A DNA stretch of 15,813 nucleotides from positions 1 to 15,813 of the forward strand of contig CAYLVH010000041.1 of NCBI GenBank assembly GCA_964387095.1, in the 5' to 3' direction. A program made the translations under genes and the position numbers. The notes under the pieces are model-generated. The model was not told the origin of the DNA. It saw only the letters and a program-made list of their open reading frames with translations, and made no database searches. This document shows positions 1 through 6,870 of the stretch, piece by piece (the stretch's first letter is position 1; each line of letters opens with the position of its first letter). This DNA is from JAJQBJ01 sp964387095 (lineage in GTDB: Bacteria; Bacillota; Clostridia; Oscillospirales; Oscillospiraceae).

Positions 1-220
1 GCCCGTCACCGAGAAGCCCGCTGAGACCCGCATGGGTTCCGGTAAGGGCTCCCCTGAGTACTGGGTGGCCGTGGTCAAGCCCGGCCGCATCATGTTTGAA
101 ATCGCCGGCGTCAGCGAAGAAATCGCTCGCGAGGCACTGCGTCTGGCCAGCCATAAGCTGCCCGTCAAGTGCAAGATCGTGAAGAAGGAAGCCGAGACTG
201 AGATTGGTGGTGAAGAATGA
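1..220 (+). CDS. rplP: 50S ribosomal protein L16, 3' part (5' end outside window)
   Basis: This is the C-terminal half of ribosomal protein L16, a large-subunit protein near the A-site tRNA elbow and the peptidyl transferase centre. The reading frame is open from base 2 and gives 72 residues before the TGA at 218-220. The family hallmark stretch MGSGKGSPEYWVAVVKPG is present, followed by the usual C-terminal segment with FEIAGVSEEIAREALRLASHKLP. The family is about 140 residues long, so roughly half is missing upstream because the window starts inside the gene, not because the gene is broken. Its stop overlaps the start of rpmC, as expected for translational coupling in the S10 operon order rplP-rpmC-rpsQ. 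Confidence 0.97.
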   Translation, partial: PVTEKPAETRMGSGKGSPEYWVAVVKPGRIMFEIAGVSEEIAREALRLASHKLPVKCKIVKKEAETEIGGEE

Positions 221-411
221 TGAAGGCAAAAGAAGTTCGCGCTATGACTCTCGAACAGCTGGAGGCTAAGCTGGTTGACCTGAAAAAAGACCTGTTCACC
301 CTGCGCCTTCAGCATGCTACCAACCAGCTGGAAAATCCCGGCAAGATCGCAGAAGTCAAGAAAGACATTGCCCGTGTGAAGACCATTATGGTCGAAAAGT
401 CTGGAAACTAA
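220..411 (+). CDS. rpmC: 50S ribosomal protein L29
   Basis: Small helical large-subunit protein beside the polypeptide exit tunnel, where trigger factor and the signal recognition particle dock (family knowledge). The product begins MKAKEVRAMTLEQLEAKL and is 63 residues, a normal L29 length, with the two long helices expected. Two adjacent start codons are possible: ATG at 217 (ATGATG, giving an extra Met) and ATG at 220, which overlaps the rplP stop by one base. I chose 220 because L29 proteins usually begin MKA or MKAK. Either choice implies translational coupling to rplP. The rpsQ start follows 16 bases after the stop, behind an AGGAGG site. Confidence 0.96.
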   Translation: MKAKEVRAMTLEQLEAKLVDLKKDLFTLRLQHATNQLENPGKIAEVKKDIARVKTIMVEKSGN

Positions 412-427
412 GAGGAGGAACTGAAAA

Positions 428-688
428 ATGGCAAACAGAGAATCTTCCCGTAAAACCAGAGTCGGCTTGGTCGTTTCGGACAAAATGGACAAGACGATTG
501 TGGTTGCCATCGCAGACCGCGTGGCACACCCTCTGTATAAGAAGATCGTTAAGAGAACCTATAAGCTGAAGGCTCATGATGAGAGCAACGAGTGCCGCGT
601 GGGCGACCGCGTCCGGGTGATGGAGACCCGTCCCCTGTCTAAGGACAAGAGATGGCGCCTGGTTGAGATCATCGAGAAGGCGAAGTAA
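428..688 (+). CDS. rpsQ: 30S ribosomal protein S17
   Basis: Primary 16S rRNA binding protein of the small subunit with an OB-fold. The 86 residues match the family length. The opening KTRVGLVVSDKMDKTIVVAI and the C-terminal block GDRVRVMETRPLSKDKRWRLVEI are the two recognisable S17 segments, the second being the signature region around the conserved Gly-Asp. The start ATG at 428 lies 7-8 bases after AAGAGGAGG. It sits 16 bases after rpmC and 12 bases before rplN, in the standard order at the S10/spc boundary. No break or unusual residue was seen. Confidence 0.97.
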   Translation: MANRESSRKTRVGLVVSDKMDKTIVVAIADRVAHPLYKKIVKRTYKLKAHDESNECRVGDRVRVMETRPLSKDKRWRLVEIIEKAK

Positions 689-700
689 GGAGGTGCCTGT

Positions 701-1069
701 ATGATTCAGCAAGAAACATTTCTGAAGGTTGCCGATAATACCGGCGCCAAGGAAATCAAGTGCATCCGTGTTCTGGGCGGCTCCACCCGTAAGTACGGCA
801 ACATTGGCGACGTCATTGTTGCTTCGGTGCGTAAGGCGGCTCCCGGCGGCACTGTAAAGAAGGGCGAGGTCGTCAAGGCAGTTATCGTTCGCTCTGTCCG
901 TGGCGTGCGTCGCGCTGATGGCTCCTACGTCCGCTTCGATGAGAACGCTGCCGTCCTCATCAAGGAGGATAAGACCCCCAGAGGTACCCGTATCTTTGGG
1001 CCTGTGGCTCGCGAGCTGCGTGACAAGGAGTTTATGAAGATCCTGTCCCTCGCTCCCGAAGTGATTTGA
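701..1069 (+). CDS. rplN: 50S ribosomal protein L14
   Basis: Large-subunit protein forming intersubunit contacts with 16S rRNA and, in many bacteria, the docking site for the silencing factor RsfS (family knowledge). The 122 residues are exactly the usual length. Starts MIQQETFLKVADNTGAKEI, and the conserved basic block with KAAPGGTVKKGEVVKAVIVR lies at about residues 45-65. The end, with PRGTRIFGPVARELRD, is also typical. The ATG follows AAGGAGGTG with good spacing. The stop TGA is followed at once by an in-frame TAA, giving a tandem stop. This is the first gene of the classical spc operon, but no promoter or gap separates it from rpsQ here. Confidence 0.98.
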   Translation: MIQQETFLKVADNTGAKEIKCIRVLGGSTRKYGNIGDVIVASVRKAAPGGTVKKGEVVKAVIVRSVRGVRRADGSYVRFDENAAVLIKEDKTPRGTRIFGPVARELRDKEFMKILSLAPEVI

Positions 1070-1087
1070 TAAGGGGGGTCACTGAAT

Positions 1088-1432
1088 ATGTTCATTAAGA
1101 AGGAAGATACCGTTATCGTCCGCACCGGCAAGGACGTGGGCAAGACCGGCCGTGTTATGAGCGTTATGCCCAAGTCCGGCAAGGTCATCGTGGAAGGCAT
1201 CAACGTGGTTACCCGCGCCACCCGTCCCCAGCAGAGTCAGGGCGGTCAGATGAACGAGGGCGGCCTGATCAAGAAGGAAGCCCCGATCTATGCAAGCAAG
1301 GTGCAGCTGGTTTGCCCCAAGTGCGGCAAGGCTACCCGGATTGCCCATAAGCGTGTTGCCAAAACCATCTCCGGCAAGGAGAAGATGGTTTCCGTCCGTG
1401 TCTGCAAGAAGTGCGGCGCAGAAAATATCTAA
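1088..1432 (+). CDS. rplX: 50S ribosomal protein L24, zinc-ribbon form
   Basis: Assembly initiator of the large subunit that binds 23S rRNA domain I near the exit tunnel. The N-terminal KOW segment (KKEDTVIVRTGKDVGKTGRV, about residues 4-23) is clear. At 114 residues it is about ten longer than the Bacillus protein. The C-terminal part carries two Cys-x2-Cys pairs (C76/C79 and C106/C109), consistent with a small zinc ribbon as found in many clostridial L24 proteins; that zinc is bound is inferred. The ATG is 8-9 bases after AAGGGGGG. Spacing to rplE is 18 bases. Confidence 0.96.
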   Translation: MFIKKEDTVIVRTGKDVGKTGRVMSVMPKSGKVIVEGINVVTRATRPQQSQGGQMNEGGLIKKEAPIYASKVQLVCPKCGKATRIAHKRVAKTISGKEKMVSVRVCKKCGAENI

Positions 1433-1450
1433 GAAAGGAGCGATGGAAAC

Positions 1451-2002
1451 ATGTCTGAATATGTCCCTAATCTGAAGGCTAAGTACAATGAAGAAGTTGC
1501 TCCTGCTCTGATGGCCAAGTTCAACTACAAGTCCACCATGCAGATTCCCCGCCTGGTGAAGATCGTTGTGAACGTTGGCTGTGGCGAGGCGCGCGACAAC
1601 GCCAAGGTCCTGGACTCTGTCACCAAGGAGCTGGGCATGATCACCGGCCAGAAGGCCATTATCACCAAGGCAAAGAAGTCCGTTGCAAACTTCAAGGTCC
1701 GTGAGGGCATGCCCATCGGCGCAAAGGTGACTCTGCGTTCCGACAAGATGTGGGAGTTCCTGGACCGTCTGTTCAACGTGGCTCTGCCCCGTGTCCGCGA
1801 CTTCCGCGGCATTTCCCCTGATTCCTTCGATGGCCGCGGCAACTATGCAATGGGCATCAAGGAGCAGCTCATCTTCCCTGAGATCGAGTACGATCAGGTC
1901 GAAAAGATCCGCGGCATGGATATCATCATTGTAACCACTGCCGAAACCGACGAAGAGGGCCGCGAGCTGCTGTCGCTGCTGGGCGCTCCCTTCGCGAAGT
2001 AA
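1451..2002 (+). CDS. rplE: 50S ribosomal protein L5
   Basis: Binds 5S rRNA and, in the assembled ribosome, contacts P-site tRNA and S13. The 183 residues are close to the usual 179-180. Diagnostic segments are IPRLVKIVVNVGCGEA (about residues 33-48), the ITGQKAIITKAKKSVANFKVREGMPIG stretch that includes the L5 signature, and LPRVRDFRGISPDSFDGRGN. The start at 1451 follows GAAAGGAG; an upstream ATG at 1443 is out of frame. Lies between rplX and rpsN in the standard spc order. No anomaly seen. Confidence 0.98.
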   Translation: MSEYVPNLKAKYNEEVAPALMAKFNYKSTMQIPRLVKIVVNVGCGEARDNAKVLDSVTKELGMITGQKAIITKAKKSVANFKVREGMPIGAKVTLRSDKMWEFLDRLFNVALPRVRDFRGISPDSFDGRGNYAMGIKEQLIFPEIEYDQVEKIRGMDIIIVTTAETDEEGRELLSLLGAPFAK

Positions 2003-2018
2003 TTGGGAGGAGTTTGAA

Positions 2019-2204
2019 ATGGCTAAGAAGTCTATGATTCTGAAGGCTCAGAAGAAGCCCAAGTATTCCACCCGCCGCGTCAACCGCTGCAAGATCTGCG
2101 GCCGCCCTCATGCTTATCTGCGTGACTATGGCCTGTGCCGCATCTGCTTCCGCGAACTGGCTTATAAGGGCGAGATCCCCGGCGTCAGAAAGGCCTCCTG
2201 GTAA
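2019..2204 (+). CDS. rpsN: 30S ribosomal protein S14, zinc-binding type (S14Z)
   Basis: Late-assembling small-subunit head protein. At 61 residues this is the short zinc-containing type, with CKIC (C24, C27) and CRIC (C40, C43) forming a four-cysteine site around the segment GRPHAYLRDYGL, and the standard end KGEIPGVRKASW. This type is typical of Gram-positive bacteria; the cysteine-free alternative, when present, is encoded elsewhere under zinc control. The ATG follows GGGAGG. The gene is followed by an unusually long 199-base spacer before rpsH, whereas in most genomes the two are almost adjacent. Confidence 0.97.
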   Translation: MAKKSMILKAQKKPKYSTRRVNRCKICGRPHAYLRDYGLCRICFRELAYKGEIPGVRKASW

Positions 2205-2403
2205 TCAGAGGTCGGCGCCTGGCCGGAGCACCCGCTCCGGCTACCCCTCTGGGGCAATCAATATGTGAAACGGATGTCAGAAGTCCGGCGAAGATGGAGC
2301 TGGGGCAGGACCAACCCACCTGCTTTCGGCTTACATTCGCCTGATACTCTGATATCTTAATACAGGCTTTGCCTGTAACCTTTATGTTAAGGAGGTCAAA
2401 ATC
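2205..2403 (+). other. 199-base structured untranslated spacer between rpsN and rpsH
   Basis: There is no credible gene here, though the neighbouring spc genes are 10-20 bases apart. It contains a perfect 8-bp hairpin GCCGGAGC/GCTCCGGC (2222-2241, 4-base loop), a CCCC/GGGG stem (2244-2254), a GCAGG/CCTGC stem (2305-2323) and a perfect 7-bp hairpin TACAGGC/GCCTGTA with a 3-base loop (2361-2377). The last ends 13 bases before the TTAAGGAGG ribosome binding site of rpsH. The element TCCGGC occurs twice (2236-2241 and 2284-2289), so GCCGGA at 2222-2227 could pair with either copy. No U-run follows a stem, so it is not an ordinary terminator. A role in RNA processing or ribosomal protein feedback is inference. 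Confidence 0.6.
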
Positions 2404-2799
2404 ATGCATATCACTGATCCCATAGCAGACATGCTTACCCGTATTCGTAATGCAAACTCTGCCAAGCATCCCACTGTGGAGATCCCTGCATCCAACATGA
2501 AAAAGGCCATTGCGAACATCCTGCTGGAGGAAGGCTATATTAAGAACTTCCAGATCCTGGATGGCAACACCCAAGGCATCATTCAGATTACCCTGAAGTA
2601 CAATGGCAATGAGAAGGCGATCACCGGTCTGCGCCGCGTTTCCAAGCCCGGCCTGCGGGTGTATGCCGGCGCTGACGAACTGCCCCGTGTTCTGCGGGGG
2701 CTGGGCATCGCCATCGTTTCCACTTCCAAGGGCGTCATGACCGACAAGAAGGCTCGCCAGCTGCATGTCGGCGGTGAAGTCCTCGCTTTCGTTTGGTAA
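2404..2799 (+). CDS. rpsH: 30S ribosomal protein S8
   Basis: Primary 16S rRNA binder in the central domain of the small subunit, and the classical translational repressor of the spc operon in E. coli. The 131 residues match the usual 130-132. Visible hallmarks are the start HITDPIADMLTRIRNANSAKH, the middle LRRVSKPGLRVYAGADELPRV, and the C-terminal signature region ISTSKGVMTDKKARQLHVGGEVL (with VS in place of IS here). ATG 2404 follows AAGGAGGTC. A long structured leader lies directly upstream, so an S8 feedback site there would be plausible, but I could not identify a 16S helix-21 mimic by eye. Confidence 0.97.
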   Translation: MHITDPIADMLTRIRNANSAKHPTVEIPASNMKKAIANILLEEGYIKNFQILDGNTQGIIQITLKYNGNEKAITGLRRVSKPGLRVYAGADELPRVLRGLGIAIVSTSKGVMTDKKARQLHVGGEVLAFVW

Positions 2800-2817
2800 T
2801 AAGGGGGATATTGAACA

Positions 2818-3366
2818 ATGAGTAGAATTGGTAGAAAACCCATTGCAATTCCCGCTGGTGTTGAAGTCACCATTGCCGAAGGCAATGTGGTCACTGTCAA
2901 GGGCCCCCTGGGCACCCTGACCCGTCAGTTCCATCCCAACATGAAGATTGCTGTGGATGGCGCTGTTGTCACAGTTACTCGTCCCAACGACGAGAAGCTG
3001 AACCGTTCCCTGCACGGCCTGACCCGTACCCTCATCGATAACATGATTATCGGCGTCACCAAGGGCTTTTCCAAGACCCTGGATGTCAACGGCGTGGGCT
3101 ATCGTGTCCAGAAGCAGGGCAAGCAGGTTATTATGAACCTGGGCTTCTCTCATCAGGTGATTGTCGAAGATACCGACGACATCACGCTGGAGTGCCCCAG
3201 CCAGAACCAGATCATCGTCAAGGGCTGCGATAAGCAGAAGGTTGGTCAGTTCGCCGCTGAGATCCGAGAGAAGAGACCCCCCGAACCCTATAAGGGCAAG
3301 GGCATTAAGTATTCCGATGAGGTCATTCGCCGTAAGGAAGGCAAGACCGGCAGCAAGAAGAAGTAA
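2818..3366 (+). CDS. rplF: 50S ribosomal protein L6
   Basis: Large-subunit protein near the factor-binding centre and the sarcin-ricin loop. The 182 residues contain the two tandem L6 repeats expected for the family. The N-terminus MSRIGRKPIAIPAGVEVTI is typical, and the bacterial L6 signature PPEPYKGKGI is at about residues 154-163. A lysine-rich tail (KTGSKKK) ends the protein. ATG 2818 follows AAGGGGGA; the gap to rplR is 14 bases. Standard spc position between rpsH and rplR. Confidence 0.98.
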   Translation: MSRIGRKPIAIPAGVEVTIAEGNVVTVKGPLGTLTRQFHPNMKIAVDGAVVTVTRPNDEKLNRSLHGLTRTLIDNMIIGVTKGFSKTLDVNGVGYRVQKQGKQVIMNLGFSHQVIVEDTDDITLECPSQNQIIVKGCDKQKVGQFAAEIREKRPPEPYKGKGIKYSDEVIRRKEGKTGSKKK

Positions 3367-3380
3367 GGAGGTGTGCCTAA

Positions 3381-3740
3381 ATGATTAATAGACCGAATAC
3401 CAAGGCTCAGCGCCTGAAGCGCCATAAGAGAGTCCGCTCCAAGATCTCCGGCACGCCCGAGAGACCCCGTCTGAATGTGTTCCGCAGCGAGACCAATATT
3501 TACGCCCAGATCATCGACGATGTCAACGGCGTGACCCTGGTTTCCGCTTCTTCCCTGGAGAAGGACTTTGTCTGCGAAGGCACCAAGACCGATGCCGCCC
3601 GTCAGGTGGGCAAGACCGTTGCCCAGCGCGCGCTGGCTAAGGACATCGACACTGTCGTGTTCGACCGTGGCGGTTTTGTGTACCATGGCAGAGTTCAGGC
3701 TCTGGCAGAGGGCGCCCGTGAGGGCGGCCTGAAACTGTAA
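3381..3740 (+). CDS. rplR: 50S ribosomal protein L18
   Basis: 5S rRNA binding protein that, with L5, brings 5S RNA into the central protuberance. It has 119 residues, the usual length. The basic N-terminal arm (residues 1-25, rich in Lys and Arg) and the segment GTPERPRLNVFRSETNIYAQIIDD are characteristic, as is the C-terminal VVFDRGGFVYHGRVQALAEGAREGGL. The ATG follows AAGGAGGTG. It lies 14 bases after rplF and 19 before rpsE. Confidence 0.98.
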   Translation: MINRPNTKAQRLKRHKRVRSKISGTPERPRLNVFRSETNIYAQIIDDVNGVTLVSASSLEKDFVCEGTKTDAARQVGKTVAQRALAKDIDTVVFDRGGFVYHGRVQALAEGAREGGLKL

Positions 3741-3759
3741 AAGGGAGGAGGATACCACA

Positions 3760-4257
3760 ATGGCTAGATTTGAAAAAGAACAGAATGAGTTCATCGAAAA
3801 AGTGGTTTCTCTGAACCGCGTTTCTAAGACCGTCAAGGGCGGCCGTGTCATGAAGTTTGCCGCGCTGGTCGTCGTGGGCGACGGCAAGGGCAATGTGGGC
3901 TACGGCACTGGCAAGGCTGCTGAGGTTCCCGAGGCAATCCGCAAGGGCCTGGATAAGGCTCACAAGAACATGATCAATATCGCCACCGCCGGCACCACCA
4001 TTCCCCACGAGGTGATCGGTAAGTTCGGCGCGGGCCGCGTCCTGCTGAAGCCCGCTTCCGCCGGTACCGGCGTGATCGCCGGCGGCGCCGTCCGTGCTGT
4101 CATGGAGGCTGCTGGCATTTCCGATATCCGTGCCAAGTCCCTGCGCTCCAACAACCCCAACAATGTTGTTGCCGCCACCTTCGAAGGCCTCAAGTCTCTG
4201 AGAACCCCGGAACAGGTTGCTAAGACCCGCGGCAAGAGCGTCGACGAGATCGGCTAA
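3760..4257 (+). CDS. rpsE: 30S ribosomal protein S5
   Basis: Small-subunit protein at the mRNA entry channel, contributing to decoding accuracy and mRNA unwinding; substitutions here can give spectinomycin resistance (family knowledge). The 165 residues include the double-stranded RNA binding-like N-terminal domain, with GGRVMKFAALVVVGDGKGNVG at about residues 27-47 being the S5 signature, and the C-terminal domain ending around KSLRTPEQVAKTRGK. The start follows GGGAGGAGG. The gaps to its neighbours are short (19 and 14 bases). Confidence 0.98.
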   Translation: MARFEKEQNEFIEKVVSLNRVSKTVKGGRVMKFAALVVVGDGKGNVGYGTGKAAEVPEAIRKGLDKAHKNMINIATAGTTIPHEVIGKFGAGRVLLKPASAGTGVIAGGAVRAVMEAAGISDIRAKSLRSNNPNNVVAATFEGLKSLRTPEQVAKTRGKSVDEIG

Positions 4258-4271
4258 GGAGGGCAAGAACA

Positions 4272-4454
4272 ATGGCTAAGTACAACATTAAGCTCGTTAA
4301 GAGCCTGAATGGCAGACATCAGAAGCATATCGCTACTGCTGCCTCCCTGGGCCTGCGTAAGATCGGCGACTCCACTGTGCAGCCCGACAACCCGCAGACC
4401 CGCGGCAAGATTGCTCAGATCGGTTACCTGATCCAGGTGACCGAGGTTCAGTAA
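4272..4454 (+). CDS. rpmD: 50S ribosomal protein L30
   Basis: Small non-essential-type large-subunit protein with a ferredoxin-like fold. The 60 residues match the bacterial form. The segment VKSLNGRHQKHIATAASLGLRKIGDSTV is the L30 signature region, and the end (GKIAQIGYLIQVTEV) is typical. The ATG follows AAGGAGGGC. It sits between rpsE and rplO as in most Firmicutes and E. coli. Confidence 0.97.
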   Translation: MAKYNIKLVKSLNGRHQKHIATAASLGLRKIGDSTVQPDNPQTRGKIAQIGYLIQVTEVQ

Positions 4455-4468
4455 GGAGGTGCGCGTCA

Positions 4469-4909
4469 ATGAATTTGCATGAACTTTCTCCCGCTCCTGG
4501 TTCTAGCAAGCCCGCATACCGCAAGGGCCGCGGCACAGGTTCCGGCAACGGTAAGACCGGTGGTCGCGGCCACAAGGGTCAGAAGGCACGTTCCGGCGGC
4601 AAGGTCCGGATCGGCTTCGAAGGCGGCCAGATGCCTTTGGCACGCCGTCTGCCTAAGCGCGGCTTTAACAACATTTTTGCAAAGCCACTGGAAGCGATCA
4701 ATGTTTCCGCTCTGGAAAGATTTGAGGACGGCGCAACCGTCACTGTTAAGGAACTGCTGGAAGCTGGCGTTCTCTCCAAGTGCGAGTATGGCGTGAAGAT
4801 CCTGGGCAACGGCAATCTCTCCAAGAAGCTGACCGTCCAGGTGAATGCATTCTCTGCTTCTGCCAAGGAGAAAATTGAAGCCGCAGGAGGAAAGGCTGAG
4901 GTGGTTTGA
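4469..4909 (+). CDS. rplO: 50S ribosomal protein L15
   Basis: Late-assembly large-subunit protein whose long basic N-terminal extension threads through 23S rRNA. The 146 residues are the usual length. Residues 20-44 form the typical Gly/Arg/Lys-rich arm (GRGTGSGNGKTGGRGHKGQK), followed by the globular part with RRLPKRGFNNIFAKPLEAINV. ATG 4469 follows AAGGAGGTG. The TGA stop at 4907-4909 shares its A with the secY ATG, so translation of secY is probably coupled. Confidence 0.98.
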   Translation: MNLHELSPAPGSSKPAYRKGRGTGSGNGKTGGRGHKGQKARSGGKVRIGFEGGQMPLARRLPKRGFNNIFAKPLEAINVSALERFEDGATVTVKELLEAGVLSKCEYGVKILGNGNLSKKLTVQVNAFSASAKEKIEAAGGKAEVV

Positions 4910-6213
4910 TGCTTGAAACCATCAAGAATGCCTGGAAAATCGCGGACCTTCGCAAGAAGATCCTGTTTACCGTCTTTATCCTGCTGATTTTCCGCCTGGG
5001 CAATGCTGTCCCCGTCCCCTATGTGGACACGGACATGCTGAGTTCCTATTTCGCCGCCAATAGCGCCACCATCCTGGGCATGATGAACACCATGTCCGGC
5101 GGCGCCTTCGGCAGTGCAACGATCTTTGCCCTGGGCATCCAACCCTATATCAACAGCTCCATTATCATCCAGCTTCTGACCGTGGCCATTCCCGCTCTGG
5201 AGCGGCTGGCCAAGGACGGCGGCGAGGATGGTAAGAAGAAAATCGCTGCAATCACCCGTTATACCACCGTCGCTATCGGCCTGCTGCAGGGCTTCGGCTA
5301 CTACATGCTGTGCCGCAATTACAGCATGTTGGCGGATACCGGCATTTGGGCAGCCCTCGTCATTGTCATCACCTTTACGGCAGGCTCCGCCTTTGTCATG
5401 TGGCTGGGCGAGCAGATCACGGAATTCGGTATCGGCAACGGAATCTCCATTATCCTGTTTGCAGGCATTGTCTCCCGCGTGCCCAATATGGTATACTATG
5501 TCTATTCCGGCATCTGCAACAGATACGGCTTTTCCCAGAACACCAGCATCGACTTCTCCCTGCCTTGGTGGGGCGCCCTGCTGATCCTCATCGGCATCCT
5601 GGCACTGGTGATCTTCATCGTGTTCATCAGCAACGCCGAGCGCCGTGTCCCTGTTCAGTATGCGAAGCGTCAGGTGGGCCGCAAGATGTATGGCGGCCAG
5701 AGCAGCCATATCCCCATGAAGGTGAATATGTCCGGCGTTATGCCCATCATCTTTGCCCAGTCCATTGCTTCCCTGCCGGCTACCATCTGCGCGTTTATCC
5801 CCAATGGTACGAATTCCACCTTCTATCGGATCTTCGATACCACAGGCCTGGTTTACTGCGTCCTGTACTTTGTCCTGATCCTGGGCTTCGGTTACTTCTA
5901 CGCAACCATCCAGTTCAATCCGGTGGAAGTGGCGAACAACCTGAAGAAGAATGGCGGCTTTATTCCCGGCTTCCGTCCTGGCAGACCCACTGCTGAATTT
6001 ATCAGCAAGGTCCTGAATAAGATCACCCTGTTCGGTTCCCTGTATCTGTCCGTCATTGCCATCCTGCCCATTATTACCGGCAACCTTGTCGGCGTCAGCA
6101 CCCTGGCTGTGGGCGGTACCTCTGTCATCATCGTTGTGTCTGTTGCTCTGGAGACTGTGAAGGCTTTGGAGGCCCAGATGCTGATGAGACATTACAAAGG
6201 GTTCCTTGAGTGA
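4909..6213 (+). CDS. secY: Protein translocase subunit SecY
   Basis: Pore subunit of the Sec translocon, which moves proteins across or into the cytoplasmic membrane with SecE, SecG and the SecA motor. At 434 residues it has the expected ten hydrophobic segments; the first covers about residues 18-34. Diagnostic motifs are GIQPYINSSIIIQLL (76-90), LGEQITEFGIGNGISI (166-181), the cytosolic loop AERRVPVQYAKRQVGRK (243-259) and NPVEVANNLKKNGGFIPGFRPG (337-358), which contact the ribosome or SecA. I chose ATG 4909 rather than the in-frame TTG at 4906; GAGGTG at 4898-4903 is the ribosome binding site. It overlaps the rplO stop by one base. Standard place between rplO and adk. Confidence 0.98.
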   Translation: MLETIKNAWKIADLRKKILFTVFILLIFRLGNAVPVPYVDTDMLSSYFAANSATILGMMNTMSGGAFGSATIFALGIQPYINSSIIIQLLTVAIPALERLAKDGGEDGKKKIAAITRYTTVAIGLLQGFGYYMLCRNYSMLADTGIWAALVIVITFTAGSAFVMWLGEQITEFGIGNGISIILFAGIVSRVPNMVYYVYSGICNRYGFSQNTSIDFSLPWWGALLILIGILALVIFIVFISNAERRVPVQYAKRQVGRKMYGGQSSHIPMKVNMSGVMPIIFAQSIASLPATICAFIPNGTNSTFYRIFDTTGLVYCVLYFVLILGFGYFYATIQFNPVEVANNLKKNGGFIPGFRPGRPTAEFISKVLNKITLFGSLYLSVIAILPIITGNLVGVSTLAVGGTSVIIVVSVALETVKALEAQMLMRHYKGFLE

Positions 6214-6231
6214 TTCATGAGGTGATTTGAG

Positions 6232-6870
6232 ATGAAACTGATTCTTCTGGGCGCACCTGGCGCCGGCAAGGGTACACAGGCAGAGATTATCAGTAAGAAG
6301 CTGAATATCCCAACGATTTCCACAGGCAATATCCTGCGGGCTGCCGTTAAAAACGGCACCCCCGTGGGTATGAAGGCCAAAAAGTATATGGACGAGGGCA
6401 AGCTGGTGCCCGATGAGGTGATCATCGGCGTCATTCACGAGCGTCTGGGAGAACCCGATTGCGCCAACGGCTTTATCCTGGACGGAGTGCCCCGCACCAT
6501 CGCCCAGGCTGAGGCCTTGGATCAAGCAGGCATTGCCTTTGATGCTGTCATTTCTCTGGAGGTTTCCGACGCGGAGATCGAACGGCGCTTGACAGGCCGC
6601 CGCACCTGCCATAGCTGCGGCGCCACCTACCACATTGTCGCCAATCCCCCCAAGCGGGAAGGGATCTGCGACAACTGCGGCGGTGAGCTGGAGCAGCGCA
6701 AGGACGATCAGCTCGAGACCGTCAAGGCCCGTCTGATGACCTATCATAGCGAGACGGAACCTCTGAAGGACTTCTATGAAAAGCGCAATCTCCTAAAGAG
6801 GATACCCGACGTGGGATCTATAGAGGCGATCAATGCCGCTATCATGGAAGTGTTGAAGCGAGATGTCTGA
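6232..6870 (+). CDS. adk: Adenylate kinase, zinc-lid type
   Basis: Cytosolic enzyme converting ATP + AMP to two ADP. The 212 residues carry the P-loop GAPGAGKGT (residues 7-15), the AMP-binding segment with STGNILRAAV (30-39), the DG-PRT motif (84-89) and the arginines of the lid (TGRR, 121-124). The lid has CHSC and CDNC (C126, C129, C146, C149), the four-cysteine zinc site common in Gram-positive adenylate kinases. The usual DGFPRT is DGVPRT here, a mild change. ATG 6232 follows a near-perfect GAGGTGAT. The end overlaps the map start by 8 bases. secY-adk-map is the standard Firmicute arrangement. Confidence 0.98.
   Translation: MKLILLGAPGAGKGTQAEIISKKLNIPTISTGNILRAAVKNGTPVGMKAKKYMDEGKLVPDEVIIGVIHERLGEPDCANGFILDGVPRTIAQAEALDQAGIAFDAVISLEVSDAEIERRLTGRRTCHSCGATYHIVANPPKREGICDNCGGELEQRKDDQLETVKARLMTYHSETEPLKDFYEKRNLLKRIPDVGSIEAINAAIMEVLKRDV

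Noticed and set aside
2331..2358. Possible promoter TTACAT - 16 bases - TATCTT before rpsH
   Set aside because: Both boxes match the consensus poorly (about 2 and 4 of 6) and no other feature supports a start there.
2274..2360. 28-residue open frame (starting MSEVRRRWSW) in the rpsN-rpsH spacer, considered as a leader peptide
   Set aside because: There is no Shine-Dalgarno sequence upstream and no run of regulatory codons; probably chance.
2185..3153. 322-codon minus-strand frame covering the rpsN-rpsH spacer, rpsH and part of rplF
   Set aside because: Its coding part is antisense to rpsH and rplF, no domain or ribosome binding site supports it, and it does not explain the spacer structure.
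4906..4908. TTG as the secY start
   Set aside because: It is immediately followed by an ATG at 4909 that is better spaced from GAGGTG and shares a base with the rplO stop, the usual coupled arrangement.
4579..6747. 722-codon open frame on the minus strand opposite rplO, secY and adk
   Set aside because: It lies entirely opposite three well-identified genes, has a Gly/Asp/His/Asn-rich antisense-type composition and no recognisable domain. It stays open because the sense genes avoid TTA, CTA and TCA codons.
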